64,000 nt of DNA, from contig DCWA01000023.1 of NCBI GenBank assembly GCA_002327445.1, positions 62,001 to 126,000 on the forward strand, given 5' to 3'. The translations under genes were made by a program, and so were the position numbers. This DNA is from Desulfobacteraceae bacterium UBA2174 (GTDB lineage Bacteria; Desulfobacterota; Desulfobacteria; Desulfobacterales; UBA2174). Shown piece after piece: positions 8,867-16,464 of this stretch; within the stretch, counting starts at the first letter, position 1, and every line of letters begins with the position of its first letter. Under the pieces are notes generated by a model that had not been told where the DNA came from, did no database searches, and was given only the letters and a program-made list of their open reading frames with translations.

Positions 8867-10176
8867 CAGTTGATCCCTCCTATTTTCTTAAGGGTTTGCT
8901 CCAGGGTCAGGTTGTGCTTTTGGGCCGTGTGCTCGATGTCTTCACGGCTGCACTGTTTCGCCTGCAGCAGCTTTTCGAGATCGAGGCCCAACGCCTTGGC
9001 CACCTTGTCGATCTCGCGCTCGGGGGCGGCAGCCGCAGCCGGCTTGGCCGCGGGCGCCGCCGCTGCGGGAGCCGGCTTGGCCTCGGGCTTGGCTTCGGCG
9101 GCCGGTTTGGCAGCCGCCTTCTTGTTGTTGGTTTCCGTGATCGTCAGATCCGGAGCCGGAGCGATGGCCGCCAGGTCCACTTCAGTGGCACCCAGTTTTT
9201 TGGAGATCGGCGCGACGCCGGCGGCGCTGCCGCCGTCCATCACCAGGTTGATGAAGCTCTTGACCAGGCGGATCGATTCGGGATGGCGCATTATGAGCAC
9301 ATCGCTGCCGCCCAGCAGATAGCAAACGGCGCCCACGGCTTCCATCAGAATGGCACGCTTCTCCGGATCGCCCAGGGTGGGCGCCTCGTCCACCGGCTGC
9401 TTGGCTTCCTTGCACTTCCAGATTTCATTGCCCAGGTTGTTGATGATCGGCAGCTGCAGCTTGTCGTCGCCCTGCTGCAGGGCAGCCATGCGCAGCCGCT
9501 CCATCACCGAGTAGGAATATTCCATGCCGTAGCCCAGGCCGCCGGTGGTGGGGTCGACGATGATCTTGTCCATCGAGACGCCGAGGTTTTCCAGCAGGAT
9601 GTTGACCTGTTTGGCCAGGTTGACGTCGATGGGGGAAGAGCTGATGATGGTGTGACCGTAAGCCATGACGCTGGCGCCGATGCCCTTGTGGTTCTTGTCC
9701 TCCACCGGGCCGAGCACCAGGTTCTTGCCGTGGCAGGCCTCGCTGATGCGCTTGAGCACGGCCTCGTCCTTCTCCACGTTGGCCGTGGCCCAGATGATCA
9801 GGGGGACGTCGATGGCATCGAGGACTTTCCGCACCGTCTCGGCACACTGGTCGGGGCTGGCGTCATCGCCGTTGGGATCGGCGCTCTTGAGCTGGAGAAC
9901 GATCATTTCGGCGCCGTACTCGTCGACGCACTTCTTGGCCCAGGCCGCCGGATCGTTCAGCACGTCCTTGAACGGCTCCACAACGGCCTCGGGCCATTCG
10001 GTGGGGGCCATGTCCCAGATTTCCATGGCGACCCGGGGCTTCAGGGGCATCTTGCCCTCGAACTGGTAAAACGGGTAGCAGCTCTCACCGCCGACGGTGA
10101 CCGCCTTGCTCCCCTGGCCGAGGGTAATCTGCTTGACCGTGCCGGCATAAGATTCTTTGTAAAATTCAAAGCCCAA
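8866..10176 (-). CDS. acsD: CODH/ACS delta subunit, corrinoid iron-sulfur protein small subunit AcsD, with C-terminal extension
   Basis: A 436-residue small subunit of the corrinoid/Fe-S protein. Residues 1 to about 325 form the usual TIM barrel (start GFEFYKESYAGTVKQITLG), which pairs with AcsC to hold the cobamide. The rest is unusual: an Ala/Pro/Lys-rich flexible linker (about residues 340-380) followed by a small predicted helical domain, roughly 110 residues more than the classic subunit of about 310. The start is a TTG at 10176, the only plausible initiator 7 bp after AAGGAGA; no ATG or GTG is near. It is the first gene of the operon and is translationally coupled to the Ala/Glu/Lys-repeat protein, which has a similar low-complexity composition. 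The extension may dock the mobile methyl carrier to partners (inference). Confidence 0.94.
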   Translation of the reverse strand: MGFEFYKESYAGTVKQITLGQGSKAVTVGGESCYPFYQFEGKMPLKPRVAMEIWDMAPTEWPEAVVEPFKDVLNDPAAWAKKCVDEYGAEMIVLQLKSADPNGDDASPDQCAETVRKVLDAIDVPLIIWATANVEKDEAVLKRISEACHGKNLVLGPVEDKNHKGIGASVMAYGHTIISSSPIDVNLAKQVNILLENLGVSMDKIIVDPTTGGLGYGMEYSYSVMERLRMAALQQGDDKLQLPIINNLGNEIWKCKEAKQPVDEAPTLGDPEKRAILMEAVGAVCYLLGGSDVLIMRHPESIRLVKSFINLVMDGGSAAGVAPISKKLGATEVDLAAIAPAPDLTITETNNKKAAAKPAAEAKPEAKPAPAAAAPAAKPAAAAAPEREIDKVAKALGLDLEKLLQAKQCSREDIEHTAQKHNLTLEQTLKKIGGIN

Positions 10177-10337
10177 TTTCCGTCTCCTTTATGCGTGATA
10201 TATGGGTTGGTGGTGATGGCCGACCACTTGCACCTAGGCGGTTCGCAGGGCGGCCGGAAGACCGCGGGCGAGGGGTTGAGCGGGGATGCGCGCCTCCTTT
10301 CGTTAAAAATAAAAAACGATAATAAAGAGTTATCAGG

Positions 10338-10358
10338 TCACCGGATACCGGCCGGTGA
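10338..10358. promoter_or_regulatory. Palindrome in the acs leader, possible operator
   Basis: TCACCGG (10338-10344) and CCGGTGA (10352-10358) form a perfect 7-bp dyad with a 7-bp spacer, about 60 bp downstream of the predicted -10 box and 160 bp upstream of acsD. It could be a regulator site or an RNA hairpin in the leader; which is unknown. Confidence 0.4.
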
Positions 10359-10419
10359 TATATCCTAGACCGCGACAGGGCAGGTTTTGGCACAAGCGCT
10401 CATAAATCGAATGCTACCA

Positions 10420-10446
10420 TTTATATTGGGAGATTTTCCTTGTCAA
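10420..10446 (-). promoter_or_regulatory. Predicted sigma70-type promoter of the acs operon
   Basis: On the minus strand TTGACA (10446-10441) is followed after 15 bp by TATAAA (10425-10420); shifting the -10 to ATAAAT or TAAATG gives 16-17 bp spacing. It lies in an AT-rich island in the 335-bp gap between acsD and the acetyl-CoA hydrolase gene. It would give a leader of about 235 nt. The rest of this gap holds the palindrome at 10338-10358 and no gene I can support. Confidence 0.55.
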
Positions 10447-10511
10447 TAGACGAGGAAAACTAAATTGCGAACGGTTCCTGAACCCCTCTCAGCCATCGCG
10501 GCGGCGTCGGC

Positions 10512-12386
10512 TCACCTGGGTTCGTCAAAGCGGCAGCTCAGGTGCACCATGTCCGCTTCGAAGGTGGTGCGCACCTTGTACGGCAGGCTGCGAAAGAGGC
10601 GGATCATCCCCTGGTTCTGGGGGTTGGTGTAGGCCACCAGCCCGGCGACCCCGTTCTCCCGGGCCGCATCCGCCAGGTGGCACATCATCAATTTTCCCAG
10701 ACCCTTCCCCTGCCACTCGTGATCGACCGAAAAAGCCACTTCGGCCACATTCTTGGCCGGCAGGAGCAGGTACTCGGCCACGGCCACCACCCGGCCGAAT
10801 CCGATTTCCCCCACCAGGGCGAGGAGGGTGAGGTCCTTGATGTAATCGATCTGGGAGACCTCCTCCACCTCGTCGCGCACGAAGGTGGTCTTCTCGTGGA
10901 AAAACCGAGCCACCACGTCCTCTTTGTTCAGGCTGTAGAAATGCTCCTGGATGCGACGCTCGTCCACCGGTTTGGCCGGCCGGATGGTGACGATCTGGCC
11001 GTCGATGTCGATCTGTTTCTCCAGCCGCACGGGGTAAACCCCCTGGAACGACTCGCTCAGGGTTCGCTCCGGACCGAGGATTCCCATTTTCTGGGCCCTG
11101 TGAAACAGCTCGCCGCGAAAGTCGGGGTGCGCGATGCTGATCATCGCCATGGCCCGTTCCTGGAGATTCTTGCCGAAAAGGTTCACCACCCCGTATTCGG
11201 TGACCACGTAGTGCACGTCCCCCCGGGGCACGACCACCGCCGTGTCGTTCAGCATGGGGACGACACGGCTGCGCTGACCGCCGGCGGCGGTGGACGGCAG
11301 CATCAGAATCGACTTGCCCCCCTCGGCCCGGGCCGCTCCCCGGACGAAGTCGAGCATGCCGGTGACCCCGGTGAACATGTTGTTGTGTTGGGCGTCGGCG
11401 GCCGCCTGCCCGGTCAGGTCCACGGCCATGGCCACGTTCATCGACACCATCCGGAAGTGGCTGGCGATGACGGCCGGATCGCAGACATAGTCCGACGGCT
11501 GGAAATCGATGGAGGGGTTGTCATCGAGAAACTCGTACAGGTCGGGGGTACCGATGGCGGCCGTGGCCACCAGGCGGCCCTCCTTGTTCCCCTTGAGACG
11601 GTTGGTGATCACGCCCTTGGAGACGAGGTGCATCATGCCGTTGGTGATGTACTCGCTGTGCACCCCGAGGTCGTTCTTGTTTTCCAGTGCCAGGAGCAGG
11701 GCCTTGGTGGTGGCACCGGGGCTGACCTGGATGGTGGAACCGTCATCGATGAGACGGGCGATGAGACGGCCGATGATGTTGGCCGCTTCCATCTCGGGGG
11801 GCGATTCCACGGTCAGCAAGGGTTCTTCGTACTCGACGAAACGGTGCACGTCGTTGACGTGAATAAAGGTGCGCCCCAGGGTTCGCGGCATGCGGGGATT
11901 GACCTGGGCGATGACCAGGTCGGCGGTCTGGGCCGCCGCCAGGGTGATGTCCACCGAGACGCCGAGGCTCATCCAGCCGAAATCGTCCGGCGGCGAAACC
12001 TGGATCAGGGCCGCATGAAGCGGCATGCGCCGGCTCTTGAAGAGCATCGGGATCGAGGACAGGTTCATCGGCGTGATGAAACGCAGGTTGGGCGCGAGGC
12101 GCTTGGGTTTGGCCGAACCGAGGTAGAAGCTGCGGATGTTGAAGCTCTGGGTCTTGCTTTCACCCACCAGCCGGGTCAGGGGGGTGCTTTCCAGGGCGAG
12201 CAGCCGGACGATTTCCAGGTCGGTGAACCGCTCGGCCGATGCGGCCAGTGCCCGCACCAGGGCCTGGGGCTCGCCGCAGGAAGCGCCGATGAAGATGCGC
12301 TGCCCCGGACGCAGCAGCGCCACCGCCTCCTCGGCCGTGCATCGGTTTTCAGCGTAGTGGTCGGCCCAGTAACTGGTGGTGGCCAT
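10512..12386 (-). CDS. Acetyl-CoA hydrolase/CoA-transferase fused to a GNAT acetyltransferase domain
   Basis: A 624-residue fusion. Residues 1 to about 440 match the acetyl-CoA hydrolase/4-hydroxybutyrate CoA-transferase family, with the segment VVTEYGVVNLFG near residue 395 containing the expected catalytic glutamate. Residues from about 470 form a GNAT domain with the acetyl-CoA pyrophosphate-binding motif WQGKGLGKL (near residue 556). The enzyme would exchange or hydrolyse acyl-CoA, and the GNAT part may acetylate a lysine or sense acetyl-CoA. ATG start with CGGAGGGC upstream. It is co-directional with the acs operon but separated from it by 335 bp with a promoter, so it is probably a neighbouring unit. 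A link between acetate, acetyl-CoA and CODH/ACS is a reasonable inference; the substrate is not proven. Confidence 0.88.
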   Translation of the reverse strand: MATTSYWADHYAENRCTAEEAVALLRPGQRIFIGASCGEPQALVRALAASAERFTDLEIVRLLALESTPLTRLVGESKTQSFNIRSFYLGSAKPKRLAPNLRFITPMNLSSIPMLFKSRRMPLHAALIQVSPPDDFGWMSLGVSVDITLAAAQTADLVIAQVNPRMPRTLGRTFIHVNDVHRFVEYEEPLLTVESPPEMEAANIIGRLIARLIDDGSTIQVSPGATTKALLLALENKNDLGVHSEYITNGMMHLVSKGVITNRLKGNKEGRLVATAAIGTPDLYEFLDDNPSIDFQPSDYVCDPAVIASHFRMVSMNVAMAVDLTGQAAADAQHNNMFTGVTGMLDFVRGAARAEGGKSILMLPSTAAGGQRSRVVPMLNDTAVVVPRGDVHYVVTEYGVVNLFGKNLQERAMAMISIAHPDFRGELFHRAQKMGILGPERTLSESFQGVYPVRLEKQIDIDGQIVTIRPAKPVDERRIQEHFYSLNKEDVVARFFHEKTTFVRDEVEEVSQIDYIKDLTLLALVGEIGFGRVVAVAEYLLLPAKNVAEVAFSVDHEWQGKGLGKLMMCHLADAARENGVAGLVAYTNPQNQGMIRLFRSLPYKVRTTFEADMVHLSCRFDEPR

Positions 12387-12543
12387 GTGCCCTCCGGATC
12401 GAACCGCAGGTTGAAGGTAAGGCGCCGGATCGGCGCCGACGCGCCAGGCTCGGGAACGGCCGGGCGCTGCTGAAGGTCATACCCCATTGTCGGGTGTTTG
12501 ATCAAGACGCGAGCAAGCCCGACCGGTGCGGCCCAGACATTCA

Positions 12544-12573
12544 TTGACAGTCGGCCACGATCGGTGATATTAG
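12544..12573 (+). promoter_or_regulatory. Predicted promoter for the 137-residue zinc-cysteine protein
   Basis: TTGACA (12544-12549) and TATTAG (12568-12573) with 18-bp spacing, or ATATTA with 17 bp, in an AT-rich island about 45 bp upstream of the start codon at 12619. Confidence 0.45.
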
Positions 12574-12618
12574 AGAATTATTATTTGTTTCTAGCGAGTT
12601 GCGTTACGGCAAGGGTAA

Positions 12619-13032
12619 ATGGCGGACATCATCTCCATCGACAACAAGCGCAAAGCGGTCCAGGACATCGAGGCGGCCCGACTCCACCATCGAAAACGTG
12701 TCGCGGTGCGCCAGACGGTCCAGTGCACCCACTGCCGCCTCAAATGCGAAAAATGCGGTGCCCAACTGCGCACCAATCCGCCAAACCCGGCCGATCAACC
12801 CTCCTCGCTGCGCATCCCGTACCGTTTTTGCGAATTCTGCGCCCTGGACTACATCGACTACATCGAACGGCTCCAGGGCCGTGGCGATCCCCGCTGCTAT
12901 TGGCAAAACGACGCCTGGCGGGATGCCTGGGGCCGCTGGATCAGCTACCAGGGCGCAGTGAGCAGTTTTGCCAAGACACCGGAATTCGCCCGGCTCCTCG
13001 TCGAGGTGCGCGAGGGGCCGCCGGAGGAATAA
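12619..13032 (+). CDS. Conserved-type small Cys-rich protein, unknown function
   Basis: 137 residues. An N-terminal basic helix (residues 8-33, many Arg/Lys/His) is followed by C36-x2-C39-x3-C43-x2-C46 and a second pair C71-x2-C74, which look like a zinc-binding ribbon. The C-terminal half is rich in Trp, Tyr and Arg (YWQNDAWRDAWGRWISYQG). There is no signal peptide. The start ATG follows GCAAGGGT. It is transcribed towards tatA, 68 bp away, possibly as one unit. I recognise no named family; a DNA- or RNA-binding role is only a guess from the basic residues and zinc motif. Confidence 0.7.
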   Translation: MADIISIDNKRKAVQDIEAARLHHRKRVAVRQTVQCTHCRLKCEKCGAQLRTNPPNPADQPSSLRIPYRFCEFCALDYIDYIERLQGRGDPRCYWQNDAWRDAWGRWISYQGAVSSFAKTPEFARLLVEVREGPPEE

Positions 13033-13100
13033 TCTTCTCTGATGGGGGGGAGAAGGCCGATCAGCAAATCGATCGTCTCCCGATGGAAAGGAAAAATCGC

Positions 13101-13298
13101 ATGTTTGGCATTGGCATGCCCGAATTGATCATCATCCTGGTCATCATCCTGATTATTTTCGGCGCCGGCAAGCTGCCGGAAATCGGCGCCGGGGTCGGCA
13201 AGGCCATCAAGAACTTCAAGAGCGCGTCCAACGAACCGGAAAACGAACCGGAAAAACTCGACAAACCTGAAAACACGGACAAGAACCCCAAGGCTTGA
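13101..13298 (+). CDS. tatA: Twin-arginine translocase subunit TatA/TatE
   Basis: A 65-residue Tat pore-forming subunit. It has a single N-terminal membrane helix (residues 6-20, PELIIILVIILIIF), the conserved FGAGKLPEIG hinge, an amphipathic helix (GAGVGKAIKNFK) and a short acidic-basic tail. It exports folded proteins with twin-arginine signals, such as the DUF362 protein encoded at 27.8 kb. The start MFGIG is chosen because GGAAAGGA lies 7-8 bp before it; an in-frame ATG six codons upstream (13083) is possible but has no ribosome site. A good intrinsic terminator follows at once. tatC is not in the window. Confidence 0.92.
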   Translation: MFGIGMPELIIILVIILIIFGAGKLPEIGAGVGKAIKNFKSASNEPENEPEKLDKPENTDKNPKA

Positions 13299-13301
13299 TC
13301 C

Positions 13302-13343
13302 GAGCGCCAAGCCGCCACCGTTCAATTGGCGACTCCTTTTTTT
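13302..13343 (+). terminator. Intrinsic terminator after tatA
   Basis: GAGCGCCAA (13302-13310) pairs with TTGGCG-ACTC (13326-13335) and is followed by seven T residues (13337-13343), 4 bp after the tatA stop. Confidence 0.65.
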
Positions 13344-13415
13344 CCTGATAATTAAATTGGTTACATCTCTGCTGGCCCCAAACCACCCTCGCGGTGCAGG
13401 GGCCAAAGCGCGCCA

Positions 13416-13856
13416 TCAGAACGGTATGTCGTCATCCCCCGGCCCATTCTGGGCCGGCCCGCCGATGGGGCCATAGGTTTCCTCGAGATTCTGCGGCAGT
13501 GCGGCGTTGCCCCCCCCGCCGGCGTCCCGGCCGCCGAGGAACTGGACATCGTTGGCGACGATTTCCGTGGTGTAATGGGTCTGGCCGTCTTTTTCCCAAC
13601 TGCGGGTCTGCAAGCGGCCGTCCACGTACACCTGGCGCCCCTTGGCGAGATACTCGCCGCACAACTCGGCCAGCTTGCGGAACACCACGACCCGATGCCA
13701 CTCGGTTCTTTCCTTCTTTTCGCCGGAAGTCTTGTCCTTCCACTCCACGCTCGTGGCCACCGAAAGATTGGTCACCGCGGTCCCGTCCGGGGTATAGCGG
13801 ACCTCCGGGTCGCGGCCCAGTCGGCCGATGATGATCACCCTGTTGACCCCTGCCAT
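13416..13856 (-). CDS. ssb: Single-stranded DNA-binding protein Ssb
   Basis: A 146-residue SSB. It has an N-terminal OB fold (residues 1 to about 108, from MAGVNRVIIIGRLGRDPEVR to EIVANDVQFLGG), a Gly/Pro/Asn-rich linker and the acidic tail DDDIPF that recruits replication and repair partners. Length is close to the usual 150-180. I chose MAGVNRV at 13856 because GAGGAGG lies 7 bp upstream; the longer frame to 13985 reads through the upstream gap, and a second ATG two codons earlier is too close to the ribosome site. It lies 125 bp downstream of dusB. A 7-bp hairpin (13373-13405) downstream could help end the transcript. Confidence 0.95.
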   Translation of the reverse strand: MAGVNRVIIIGRLGRDPEVRYTPDGTAVTNLSVATSVEWKDKTSGEKKERTEWHRVVVFRKLAELCGEYLAKGRQVYVDGRLQTRSWEKDGQTHYTTEIVANDVQFLGGRDAGGGGNAALPQNLEETYGPIGGPAQNGPGDDDIPF

Positions 13857-13981
13857 ATGCATGCCTCCTCTGGTGGCGCTCGCTGCCGTTCCAGCCCGAA
13901 CGGCGGTTGGGAAAAAGTATCGGGGCGGCCGTCGCCCCGGTGCCGACAACGGCACAGGCATATCGGAATCGCCTGCCGGTG

Positions 13982-14992
13982 TCAATCGCGGGGGGCTTGT
14001 TCCGATGCCGCCGGGGAGGCGAAAAAATCGTCGATGACGGCCAGGGCCTCCGCCTCGCGCTCAAGGCGCTTGATGGCCTCCCGGAAGCGGCTGCCATGTC
14101 GCAGCCCCCGCACGAACCACCCCAGGCGACCGCGCAGAAGACGGCATCCGGCCGTTTCACCGTATTCCGCCACCGTGGCCTTCGCATAGCGGTGCATGGC
14201 CAGGCGCCGTTCGGCCAGAGAGACCTCCCGGAAGGTCCCCGTGGTCCAGAGCGCCTCGATCTGCCCGAAGATCCAGGGGTTGCCGATGGCGGCGCGGCCG
14301 ATCATCACCGCCGCGCACCCGGTTTCCTGCCGCATTCGCACGGCATCCGCCGGGGCGGCGATGTCCCCGTTGCCGATGACCGGAATACGGACACGCTCCC
14401 GGATCCGCCCGATCAGGGACCAGTCGGCCCGGCCGGAAAATCCCTGGCCGGCGGTGCGCGGGTGAACCGCCACCGCGTCCACCCCGCAAGCTTCCGCGAT
14501 GGCGGCGATCTCCAAGGCCTGTTCACCGGAAGCGGTCCAACCGCTGCGCATCTTGACCGTGAGGGGAATCGACACGGCGCGGCGCACCGCCTTCAGCACG
14601 GCCTCGGCCCGCCGGGGATCACGCATCAGGTCCACCCCGGCTCCGGTCTTGACCACCTTGCGCACGCTGCAGCCGAAGTTGATGTCCAGGACATCGGCCC
14701 CGGCCGCCGCCACCATCCGGGCCGCATCGGCGATCACGGAAGGGTCGGCCCCGAAGATCTGGATGCTCAGGGGCTGCTCGGCCGGTGCACTGCGGAGCAT
14801 GGCCGCCGTTTTCACCGAACCATGAACCAGGCCGTTGGCGCTGACCATCTCCGAGCAGACCAGACCGGCCCCGCCCTCCTTGGCCAGCAGTCGCATCGGC
14901 AAGTTGGTGATCCCGGCCAGAGGCGCCAGGACGGTGCCGTTGGACAGGCCCAAGGCACCGATGGAGAAAGACGCGGCGAATTCGGGACCCAT
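13982..14992 (-). CDS. dusB: tRNA-dihydrouridine synthase, DusB-like
   Basis: A 336-residue FMN-dependent TIM-barrel enzyme that reduces uridines in the tRNA D-loop. It shows APLAGITNLPMRLLAKE near the N-terminus, INFGCSVRKVVKTGAG with the catalytic-loop cysteine (the usual GCP is GCS here), VKMRSGW, AVHPRTAGQGFSG, PVIGNGDI and MIGRAAIGNPWIF (the flavin-phosphate motif). The start MGPEFAASFS is at 14992, only 2 bp after the stop of the DUF1848 gene (TGAACATG), so the two are translationally coupled; the longer upstream frame overlaps that gene and is rejected. Cytoplasmic. Subfamily (DusB against other Dus) is inferred from similarity only. Confidence 0.93.
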   Translation of the reverse strand: MGPEFAASFSIGALGLSNGTVLAPLAGITNLPMRLLAKEGGAGLVCSEMVSANGLVHGSVKTAAMLRSAPAEQPLSIQIFGADPSVIADAARMVAAAGADVLDINFGCSVRKVVKTGAGVDLMRDPRRAEAVLKAVRRAVSIPLTVKMRSGWTASGEQALEIAAIAEACGVDAVAVHPRTAGQGFSGRADWSLIGRIRERVRIPVIGNGDIAAPADAVRMRQETGCAAVMIGRAAIGNPWIFGQIEALWTTGTFREVSLAERRLAMHRYAKATVAEYGETAGCRLLRGRLGWFVRGLRHGSRFREAIKRLEREAEALAVIDDFFASPAASEQAPRD

Positions 14993-14994
14993 GT

Positions 14995-15882
14995 TCACGG
15001 CCTCGAGTCGGAAGGTCCCGCCGGACGGGCGTAGCAAAAGAGGCAGTTGTGGTGGCAGGGGTGCAGGGCGTAGGAACCGATGTCCACCGACACCCGGCAG
15101 CGGCATCCGGCCCGGCGCCGCTGGCCCGCATCCCCCCGCAGGGACAGCCGGCCACCGAACAGCGCCATGAGGCGGTCGCTGGGGATGCAGGCCCCGGGCC
15201 GGACGGGGGAATCAGGCGGCAGATGGGCCAAGACCTCGGATTCGCAGCAGGTTTCCAGGCAGATGCCCCGCCGGGCGAGGGTTGCGGCCATCGTCTCGAG
15301 GATGGCGGCTTTTTCGTCCATGGTCGGCGATTCGAACCGGATCCCGGCCCTTTCGGCCCGCCGGCACACCTTGGGGTAAAGGTCCACGAAGCTGGTGACG
15401 CAGCGTCGGATGCCCGCGGCGGCCGCCGCGTCGGCGATGCGTTCGAGATCGCCGCGATTGTCGTGCCTGCGGCCGTCGGCCGTCCGATAATGGCAGATCG
15501 GGTCGAAACGCCAGTGAATCGCCGCCGGGGAAAAACGGCGCCCCAGTTCGGCGAGCTGGTCCAGGCGCTCCTGAAGCGCCGGCACCCGCGGCTCGAGAAC
15601 CCGATCCTGGCTGTTGACGGTGAAGTTGAAGAACAGATGAAAACCCTGCCGCTGGAGGTCCTCTCCGACCCGGCGGCGCAGAAAGGGACCGAAATCCTTG
15701 GACCAGAAGACGATGGTGTGGACCGCAGCCACGGTGGCCGGTACTTGGCGGGGCTGACGCTGGTAGGGCCCCAGCACTTCGAAGCGGCCGCGTCGGATCC
15801 CCTCCAGGAACCAATCCAGGTAGAAGGCCGGGATGTCGGTGCGCCGCGAGGCCGAAAGGACGCACCGGAGCGGAGCGGTCAT
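14995..15882 (-). CDS. DUF1848 family protein with C-terminal cysteine cluster
   Basis: 295 residues of the DUF1848 family, of unknown function. It begins LSASRRTDIPAFY, typical of the family, contains HTIVFWSKDFGPFL and IHWRFDPICHYR, and ends with cysteines CRCRVS and PCHHNCLFCYARP that look like an iron-sulfur site of radical-SAM type. It has a barrel-like fold by pattern (TSFVDLYPKV and similar strands). It overlaps the upstream 110-residue gene by 4 bp (ATGA) and precedes dusB by 2 bp, so three genes form a tight operon. The coupling to dusB suggests nucleic-acid or tRNA chemistry, but this is inference. No frameshift or truncation. Confidence 0.8.
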   Translation of the reverse strand: MTAPLRCVLSASRRTDIPAFYLDWFLEGIRRGRFEVLGPYQRQPRQVPATVAAVHTIVFWSKDFGPFLRRRVGEDLQRQGFHLFFNFTVNSQDRVLEPRVPALQERLDQLAELGRRFSPAAIHWRFDPICHYRTADGRRHDNRGDLERIADAAAAAGIRRCVTSFVDLYPKVCRRAERAGIRFESPTMDEKAAILETMAATLARRGICLETCCESEVLAHLPPDSPVRPGACIPSDRLMALFGGRLSLRGDAGQRRRAGCRCRVSVDIGSYALHPCHHNCLFCYARPAGPSDSRP

Positions 15883-16211
15883 TTTTTCTTGAGATCGGCG
15901 AGGCTGATCACCTTGGCATCGGAAGTCTTCTTGGCGGATTGGGGGCCGGGCGCCGGATCGGCCGGGGCTTCCGGCTGGGCCGGGGCCGTGATCCGCTCCA
16001 GGCGCATCCGCTTGCCGTTCATGGTGAACGGTTCGCCTTCGATGTAGGCGTCGCGCAGGATCCAGGTGACCAGCTGCACCGGTACTTGGAGCATCAGCAG
16101 CCGCACGTGATACCAGCCGGGCTTGTGGTCAGCCAGGATCTCTTCGATCCGGGCGAACACCAGGGGTTTGTCCTCGTAGTGAATCAGGACGATGTCGTTG
16201 ATGGCGGTCAT
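15879..16211 (-). CDS. Conserved-type hypothetical protein, first gene of the DUF1848-dusB operon
   Basis: 110 residues. It has a compact N-terminal domain (INDIVLIHYEDKPLVFARIEE, then HVRLLMLQVPVQLVTWILRD), a Met-Asn-Gly-Lys-Arg turn and a Pro/Ala-rich tail ending ISLADLKKK. No signal peptide, metal motif or known catalytic motif is seen. The composition (short strands, one hydrophobic pair) suggests a small beta-barrel domain. It is coupled to the DUF1848 gene by an ATGA overlap. The 253-bp gap upstream, shared with divergent hisC, shows no other feature I can support. Confidence 0.75.
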   Translation of the reverse strand: MTAINDIVLIHYEDKPLVFARIEEILADHKPGWYHVRLLMLQVPVQLVTWILRDAYIEGEPFTMNGKRMRLERITAPAQPEAPADPAPGPQSAKKTSDAKVISLADLKKK

Positions 16212-16464
16212 GGCCGGAGCGCTTGGAAGGTGAACGAAAACGGAGGCATGGGCTCAATCCAGGCCATCCACGGCGCCGGATGCGACAGCGCGTCGAAAAT
16301 TTATGCCACAGCGGCAGCCGCCTGTAAAGCCCCGCACCCCTTCGGCCCCAGCCGGCGCCACCGGGTCATTCCCCCCGCGCCGGTTGAATCCGCCGGGCGG
16401 GTGATGTATCGTAGCCGGACGCGTTCAACCGCCATCTCCCGCAAGGGTTTCGGAAAGGCACCCC

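Noticed and set aside
8803..10368. Plus-strand open frame opposite acsD
   Set aside because: Shadow of acsD; the composition is His/Gly/Arg-rich and there is no ribosome site.
10166..10393. 75-codon minus-strand frame upstream of acsD
   Set aside because: It overlaps the acsD start in another frame and has no ribosome site or recognisable features.
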